A stretch of DNA of 64,000 bases from an uncultured Flavobacteriales bacterium (GTDB lineage: Bacteria; Bacteroidota; Bacteroidia; Flavobacteriales; BACL11): positions 27,861 to 91,860 of the forward strand of contig CAJQRK010000005.1 in the NCBI GenBank assembly GCA_905612305.1. Reading direction: 5' to 3'. Below are positions 58,010 to 64,000 of the stretch, in pieces (position 1 is the first letter of the stretch; each line of letters begins with the position of its first letter). The notes beneath the pieces were generated by a model that saw only the letters and a program-made list of their open reading frames with translations, was not told the origin of the DNA and did not search any database. The position numbers and the translations under genes were made by a program.

Positions 58010-61000
58010 TATCGTATTAAGTATATAGGGCCACTCTTTTTATTGTCAATACCTTGCCATAATGTTTTGTCTGAGAATCTACCTTGAATCTTCCAGATAT
58101 ATGTGCCTTGCTGAACAGGTATCTCATTTACTTTTCCATCCCAACCTATTGCTGGAGAACCATACTCATTTAATTGATCAGTTTCAAATAATAAATTTCC
58201 CCATGTATCAAATATTTGCATTCTATATTCTTTTAGGGACCTTCCTTTTGGTAAGAATATTGAAGCCTCCCCACCATTAACATCAGGAGTTAGTGCATTA
58301 GGGATATAAAGCCCTCTGAAATAATCAACATCATGAGTTATACAGGTTGTGTCAACACATCCATATAATTTCTCTTCTAAGATTAGACAGACAGTAAAAT
58401 CTTTCCCTCCTTGATTAAGAGAGTTTGATTGATATTGATATTCAAAAAGATCTACATTCTCATGAAACTGTGGCCCTTGTGGCCCTATGGTATCTCCTTC
58501 TCCAGGAATCCATGTAAACCAGAAATCATCTACCGTAGCAAATACATTAGGGCTATATTCGCTTGCTATTGAACCCGTTCCATCAAATAAGTATAATCCA
58601 AAATCAATTTGTTCTGGAGGAAAGAATATATCAGCAACAGGAGTGGGGTATATAGTAATACTATCTCTAATGGTAAATTCATCATAACATAAGTTATCAG
58701 TGACAACTGATAAGATCGGACCATAATTTGTTATTATTCCATTTTGAGTAACATACGTATGAGTAGGAGGTACAAGTGGGATGTCTATTGTTCCATAAGT
58801 ATCCCCATCACCAAATATCCAACTATAACTCTCAATATATGATGACCCTCCATCATATAGCATATCATTAGGTATAGTAGATTGATCTGTAAAGTTTACA
58901 TCTACTGGCTCACATCCAGAATATATATCAGCAACAAATTGAGCTACCGGGTTAGGATATATATGTAATTTATAAATAGAATCAGATTCGCAGCGCTTGT
59001 TCTCTAGATGAATCATAAGGTCGTAAATTCCCGGATACTTGAAATTATATGGAGGTTCATAATTTATATTTGGAGGATTTACAGTATCTCCACCAAAATT
59101 ATCTAATATTATATATTGCCAAGAATTCACATCAGTATGCTGCGCTTCAAATTGATAAGATACATTTTCTCCACATTGATTTACAGGATCAAATGTTTCA
59201 GATATAAAGCTCATTCTTGGTATTGGATATATTCTAAAGGTATCTTCTTTAGAAGCCTTACATCCAAAACTAGTCTTTCTTGTTAGACTAATATTATATA
59301 ATCCAGGAGACCATTCAGGACTTTGTGCATAGAATATCCATTCTGGTAAAGCGGTGCTACTATTTAAAGGATTGTTATTAATGATCCATGCAGTATCATT
59401 AGGGTTTTCACCAACAAGATTATCATTAAACATACTACCTATAGCAAAGTGTGAGTTATTAAAGTCAGATGCTTTTAGAAAATCAAATTCACAGATTGGA
59501 GGTACGACAAAATCTACAATAGGTAAAGGATGAATCTCTATTGCTGGCACACCAACATCTGGAGATCGGAATGTATCTGTACAATAAGCTGAGTCAACTA
59601 CAATTAATGTTGCAGAAACATATGCCCCAATTGTATCAATTACTGTTGGATAATTATACATAGGATTCCAATCTACTGAGTTGGCAGAATTAGTTCCGTG
59701 ACTAAATTGCCAATTCCAATACCATAAACCAGTATCCGCTGCTGTAGATAGGTTATTGAATTGAACATATTCATTAGCACAAGCATTATCCCACTCAAAT
59801 TCTACATTTGGTTGATCATAAATAAATATAGAATCAGTTTTAAAATTAGAACACGAATTTTCATCTACAACAGTTAGAGAAATACTTTTCCATCCACCTG
59901 GATAGTAGAGTGTTGAGACAGTATCTGGGTGAGGAGGAAATCCTGGCCAGGTTATTCCTCCATGCCAATAACTTTGAGGGCTAGCAGTATTGCCTATATC
60001 ATTAAAATTCCAATTCCATATATATAATGGAGATCCATTACCATACGACTGGTTCATTATATATAAGGAGTCGTTTTGACATTTGACATCTCCTAAAGAG
60101 AAATCAGCAATAGGATTACAATATACTTCTACATAATTAATAATGCTATCTACACACCCATAATGATCTGTAGCAGTAAGTTTTACTTCATAATTATCAT
60201 TACAATCATCAAACCTAAAATTAGGATTCGTACTACTAGAATCCGATGGGTTTATCCATACACCTGTAAAGTTGTCAAGATTCCAATGGTATGTTGGATT
60301 AGGAGGAGAATTAATAATTATTGATGTATTAGTAAATGCTGTGATATCTCCTTCACACACAGTGTTTGTCTCAAAACTTGGTTTAGGTAATGCATAGATC
60401 TCAACACTTTCTTGGTGAGTATCAATGCAACCTCTTAATCCAGAGGTGATTTGATTATCAATCACAGTAAGTATAACTGTATATGTAGCTACAGAATCAT
60501 ATAAATATATTGGAGACTCTGCTGTATCACCTTGAGGAGGTATATTACCAAAATTCCATAGCCATGTAGCACTGCTCCCAGGGAATAAATTGCTTTGATT
60601 CACAAATTCAACGGAATCATTTATACACTCATTTTCAACCCAGAAATCAGCAAGAGGATTACATCTAACTATAGCATTAGTTGTAGAATTATCTTGACAT
60701 GTATTTCCGTCTTCTACAGTTAGTGAGACAGAATATGTATTACACACTATATATTCATGTTGATGGGGTGAGTTAGAGCTGTCTGATATTTGTAAATCCC
60801 CATAATCCCATGCATAAGTTAAATTAGTGTCACTCCCATAATATCTATTGAACTCAAAAGTGGTAGGAGTGTTATCACAGATTGTATCAGCAGTTAAGTT
60901 TACAATGGATGGGTTAGTATATACCTGTACAGGAGGCGTTATGCTGAATGGAAGAGAGAAACATCCAAAATTATCTCCAACAATAAGGGATTCAGTTTTA

Positions 61001-64000
61001 ATTCCAAAAGTATTGTAGATAAATCCTATGTCTGTAGATCCTGAATTTGAATTGACAAATTGTCCTAGGTCATGCATGTCCCATAGGCAACTATCTATTG
61101 AAGCTTGTGGAGTGGTTGTAAAAGAAGTGTTGGTATAATAAATAGCATTTCCATCACAATCATTATTTACTGTATATTCAGCCACAGGGATTGGTGTTAC
61201 AAGCACCTGATGTTTGATACTATCTACACATCCTTTATTGTCCTCTGCAATTAAAGTAACCCACCAATAACCTGCTGTATTGTAAACATGTGTCCCATTT
61301 TCTGACAACAATTGGGTTTGCATAATATAATTTGGATTATCAAAATACCACCACCAATCTAGAATTGGATGACCTCCATTTCCAGGAGATGAAGTATTTA
61401 TTAGCGTTGTTGTTTCATCAAGACAAGTAGTATCTGTTAGAAAGTCTGGATTTGGTAAATCATAAACGATTACATTTATGGTTGTATCTCCCTCACAGCT
61501 AATAGTAGGACTAATAATATTTACTACTTGTAGTGTAACAGAATGGCTTCCTGCAAATCCAAATGTATGCCATGTAATAGGGTCATTTGATGTAATTCCA
61601 TTAGGAGGAAAAGTCCATATAACTGAATCAATAGTTAATGCATTTGCTCCTATTGTAGCATCAAATTTCATCGAATCTCCAAAACATACAGGATCAGCTA
61701 CAAATTCCGCAACAGCACCAGGTACTACCATTATCTCTTGATGAGTGAAGGATATACAATCATTTGCATCCGTTACTGTTAAGTAAACATCAAAATTACC
61801 TGAAGTTTGGAATGTATGACCTATACCCCCTATATTTAAAAGTGTATCATTATTATCGTCAAAATCCCAATACCAAGTGGCAATTACTCCACCTCCTTGT
61901 TGTCCTGGTTGCGAACTATTTCCATTAAATACTGTAATGCCATCTCCTAAGCAGACTATGGAGTCAACTGTAAAATCAGCTATAGGAGGATCGTGTACTG
62001 TAATAGTCTTTGTTAAACTGTCATAACACTCGTCGATTGTGCTCCATATTTCTAATTTTATTTGATATTGTCCAGGTATTGTAAATATATGAGTTAAGTC
62101 AGTTGTATTCACACTATTTAATCCTACTTGTACAACGTTATTATTAATAGACCACCTTGTTAGACTACTATTAATATAACGTAATTGATTTGGTATTTGT
62201 TGAAGTGTAGATAAATCCTCAAAAGTAGTGGTATCGCCTAAACAGACATCATCAGATGTGAATGAAGCAACAGGGGTATGAAAGACATAGATTGTATCAG
62301 GTGCGCTACTAGAAAAATCTTGAGGATCAGGACCAAGTGAAGAAACCCCAATAATTTGATGTTTTACAAGATAAGCACCAGGTTGTGTGTATTCCCAGCA
62401 TACAGTATTGGTATCAAAGCTTGGAGTATGAATAAGTGTACGATCTGGAGTCCCTAATAAGTTATTTGGAGTTACACCATCCCAATCAAACCACCAATTG
62501 GTATAAGTAGTTGGAAATGGAGAATTTGATTGATCAAAAAAGCACACGGAATCACCTAAACATATATTACCTGGGGCTATCTTAACAAAATCAGAAGTAA
62601 CCTCATTAGTTATAATATAAAGTAGGCAACAATATTGTGCTGAATCACAATCATTATATCCAGTTACACAAATATCAAATAAACCAGTACCTATGTATGT
62701 ATGTTCAACAGGGTGAGTTGGATCTGACCAAGGTGTGTTATATGGAGGTGATGATGTAGTTGAGAGCCAATAGGAGAAAGGAGTTAGAATAGTTTGCCCA
62801 CCATCTCCCCAATCAATAACAAGAGAGTCGGTATTCACTGGAAATACAAATGCATTTAGATTCATTTCTAGGGGAAACATGGAAATCCCATAAGCACCAC
62901 TTGAAGTGTCACATGATATCAAGGTGTTTGATTGTTCTAATGTAAATTCAACTCTTGGACTAGGCCTTACTGATACTGTATCTGTAAGCGTATCATTCCC
63001 ACAGCAATTCTCTACAATTAATTTTATATAATAATCAAGATACCCTATTGGGTCTAATTGTCCTTGATTTCCTGTTAATAGTGTAGAAATACTAGATATA
63101 GAAGGGAATACTGGTATACTATCATTATCTAATACAGTACTCCAAATGATAGTTCCTGTTGTATCAAGTATTTGCCATGTATAATCCAGTATATATCCTG
63201 AACTTGCATTTCCAATAGTGGTATCAACATAAAACGGAGGATCAGTAATACAAATAGTATCTACAGTTTGAAAAGAACTTACAGGTATCTCTACTACATT
63301 AATCACTTGATTCATACTAGTGTCTAGACATCCATTATTTGACATAACTATATGGCCAATCGTATGAGAACCTGCGGTTGGCCAAGATGTGTTAAAGTTA
63401 CTAGTAGTATAACTATATAATTCTGGATATATCGTATTATCAATCACCCAGAAAGAACTATCTAATTGACCACCCAAAGTATCAAGAGTTGATGCTGTGT
63501 CACTAAAGTATATTATTGAATTAGTACATAAAGAATCTGGATAACAAGCATAATCATAATTAAAAGCAGCAACTGGATTTGGCCATATTGTTATTGGTAG
63601 AATTATAGAATCCTCACATCCATTCTGATCTATAATGGTTAGACTAACATCCCATATTCCTGAGGAAACATACACATATTCATGTGGACCTTGAGAACTG
63701 CTTGTATCATTGCCTGCATTTATATCACCAAAATCCCATTCCCAAGAGTTAAGTGGACTATATGAAGGATTTGAAGCATCTGTAAATAAGACACTATCAT
63801 TGTCACAAGTATTTGTTGTGCTAATTAAAGGTATTGGAATAGGGAATACAGTAATAGTATCTGAGATATAAGAATGATAACATCCTGTTCCAGGATCTCC
63901 TACAGTTAATTTAATGATATATATACTATCTACATCATGAGAGTAATTGGTTAAATTAAAGCTAGTGTCAGAAGGGTTAAGCGTGTAAATAGTATGTCTT
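58009..64000 (-). CDS. Giant PKD-repeat surface protein with gliding-motility-associated (CHU_C) C-terminal domain; 5' end outside window
   Basis: At least 18 repeats of the type PVASFTSDDVCLGDTTTFEDLS; C-terminus GLYIPNALTPDVNGGEASIFLPKGRSLKEYRMQIFDTWGNLLFETDQLNEYGSPAIGWDGKVNEIPVQQGTYIWKIQGRFSDKTLWQGIDNKKSGPIYLIR. The frame remains open past the listed GTG at 63675 (PIPLISTTNTCDNDSVLFTDASNPSYSPLNSWEWDFGDINAG...), so the gene is truncated. Confidence 0.93.
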   Translation of the reverse strand, partial: RHTIYTLNPSDTSFNLTNYSHDVDSIYIIKLTVGDPGTGCYHSYISDTITVFPIPIPLISTTNTCDNDSVLFTDASNPSYSPLNSWEWDFGDINAGNDTSSSQGPHEYVYVSSGIWDVSLTIIDQNGCEDSIILPITIWPNPVAAFNYDYACYPDSLCTNSIIYFSDTASTLDTLGGQLDSSFWVIDNTIYPELYSYTTSNFNTSWPTAGSHTIGHIVMSNNGCLDTSMNQVINVVEIPVSSFQTVDTICITDPPFYVDTTIGNASSGYILDYTWQILDTTGTIIWSTVLDNDSIPVFPSISSISTLLTGNQGQLDPIGYLDYYIKLIVENCCGNDTLTDTVSVRPSPRVEFTLEQSNTLISCDTSSGAYGISMFPLEMNLNAFVFPVNTDSLVIDWGDGGQTILTPFSYWLSTTSSPPYNTPWSDPTHPVEHTYIGTGLFDICVTGYNDCDSAQYCCLLYIITNEVTSDFVKIAPGNICLGDSVCFFDQSNSPFPTTYTNWWFDWDGVTPNNLLGTPDRTLIHTPSFDTNTVCWEYTQPGAYLVKHQIIGVSSLGPDPQDFSSSAPDTIYVFHTPVASFTSDDVCLGDTTTFEDLSTLQQIPNQLRYINSSLTRWSINNNVVQVGLNSVNTTDLTHIFTIPGQYQIKLEIWSTIDECYDSLTKTITVHDPPIADFTVDSIVCLGDGITVFNGNSSQPGQQGGGVIATWYWDFDDNNDTLLNIGGIGHTFQTSGNFDVYLTVTDANDCISFTHQEIMVVPGAVAEFVADPVCFGDSMKFDATIGANALTIDSVIWTFPPNGITSNDPITWHTFGFAGSHSVTLQVVNIISPTISCEGDTTINVIVYDLPNPDFLTDTTCLDETTTLINTSSPGNGGHPILDWWWYFDNPNYIMQTQLLSENGTHVYNTAGYWWVTLIAEDNKGCVDSIKHQVLVTPIPVAEYTVNNDCDGNAIYYTNTSFTTTPQASIDSCLWDMHDLGQFVNSNSGSTDIGFIYNTFGIKTESLIVGDNFGCFSLPFSITPPVQVYTNPSIVNLTADTICDNTPTTFEFNRYYGSDTNLTYAWDYGDLQISDSSNSPHQHEYIVCNTYSVSLTVEDGNTCQDNSTTNAIVRCNPLADFWVENECINDSVEFVNQSNLFPGSSATWLWNFGNIPPQGDTAESPIYLYDSVATYTVILTVIDNQITSGLRGCIDTHQESVEIYALPKPSFETNTVCEGDITAFTNTSIIINSPPNPTYHWNLDNFTGVWINPSDSSSTNPNFRFDDCNDNYEVKLTATDHYGCVDSIINYVEVYCNPIADFSLGDVKCQNDSLYIMNQSYGNGSPLYIWNWNFNDIGNTASPQSYWHGGITWPGFPPHPDTVSTLYYPGGWKSISLTVVDENSCSNFKTDSIFIYDQPNVEFEWDNACANEYVQFNNLSTAADTGLWYWNWQFSHGTNSANSVDWNPMYNYPTVIDTIGAYVSATLIVVDSAYCTDTFRSPDVGVPAIEIHPLPIVDFVVPPICEFDFLKASDFNNSHFAIGSMFNDNLVGENPNDTAWIINNNPLNSSTALPEWIFYAQSPEWSPGLYNISLTRKTSFGCKASKEDTFRIYPIPRMSFISETFDPVNQCGENVSYQFEAQHTDVNSWQYIILDNFGGDTVNPPNINYEPPYNFKYPGIYDLMIHLENKRCESDSIYKLHIYPNPVAQFVADIYSGCEPVDVNFTDQSTIPNDMLYDGGSSYIESYSWIFGDGDTYGTIDIPLVPPTHTYVTQNGIITNYGPILSVVTDNLCYDEFTIRDSITIYPTPVADIFFPPEQIDFGLYLFDGTGSIASEYSPNVFATVDDFWFTWIPGEGDTIGPQGPQFHENVDLFEYQYQSNSLNQGGKDFTVCLILEEKLYGCVDTTCITHDVDYFRGLYIPNALTPDVNGGEASIFLPKGRSLKEYRMQIFDTWGNLLFETDQLNEYGSPAIGWDGKVNEIPVQQGTYIWKIQGRFSDKTLWQGIDNKKSGPIYLIR

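Noticed and set aside
58009-63675. Listed start of the giant ORF at 63675
   Set aside because: It is a GTG inside a continuing open frame with further PKD-type sequence (SWEWDFGD) upstream; the true start is outside the window.
1-64000. CRISPR arrays, prophage, IS elements, restriction or toxin-antitoxin systems
   Set aside because: No regularly spaced repeats, no transposase/integrase/capsid/methylase motifs and no typical TA pairs seen in the ORF translations.

Overview
The 64 kb window is AT-rich, gene-dense chromosomal DNA from a Bacteroidota bacterium (Flavobacteriales-like by gene content; taxonomy inferred only). It is mostly conserved core genes: ahcY, greA, ruvC, tig-clpP-clpX, folA/thyA, etfAB, a membrane pyrophosphatase, sppA, folK, mutS, waaA, rfbB, fabD, folE, mqnB-mqnD and three tRNAs. 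I saw no CRISPR array, transposase, integrase or prophage genes. Less ordinary parts: (i) a TPP riboswitch on the minus strand in front of a truncated TonB-dependent receptor, next to a PnuC-type transporter and a NadR-like ATPase; (ii) a 9 kb trio (4732-13879) of TonB-dependent receptor, 1420-aa secreted protein with a degenerate sorting-like C-terminus, and PorV/PorQ-family barrel; (iii) a >1990-aa PKD-repeat protein with a gliding-motility-type C-terminal domain next to a PorP/SprF gene, cut by the window edge; (iv) small proteins worth following up: a cysteine-rich Rieske-like lipoprotein, a DUF3127 protein with an SSB-like DDLPF tail, a DUF2797 protein with zinc-ribbon and GIY-YIG-like motifs, an OmpA-like/TPR lipoprotein, and a T9SS-type CotH-family protein. 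No clearly new defence or mobile system was found. The best candidate for an under-described system is the 4732-13879 trio. Family names come from motif recognition by eye, with no database search.
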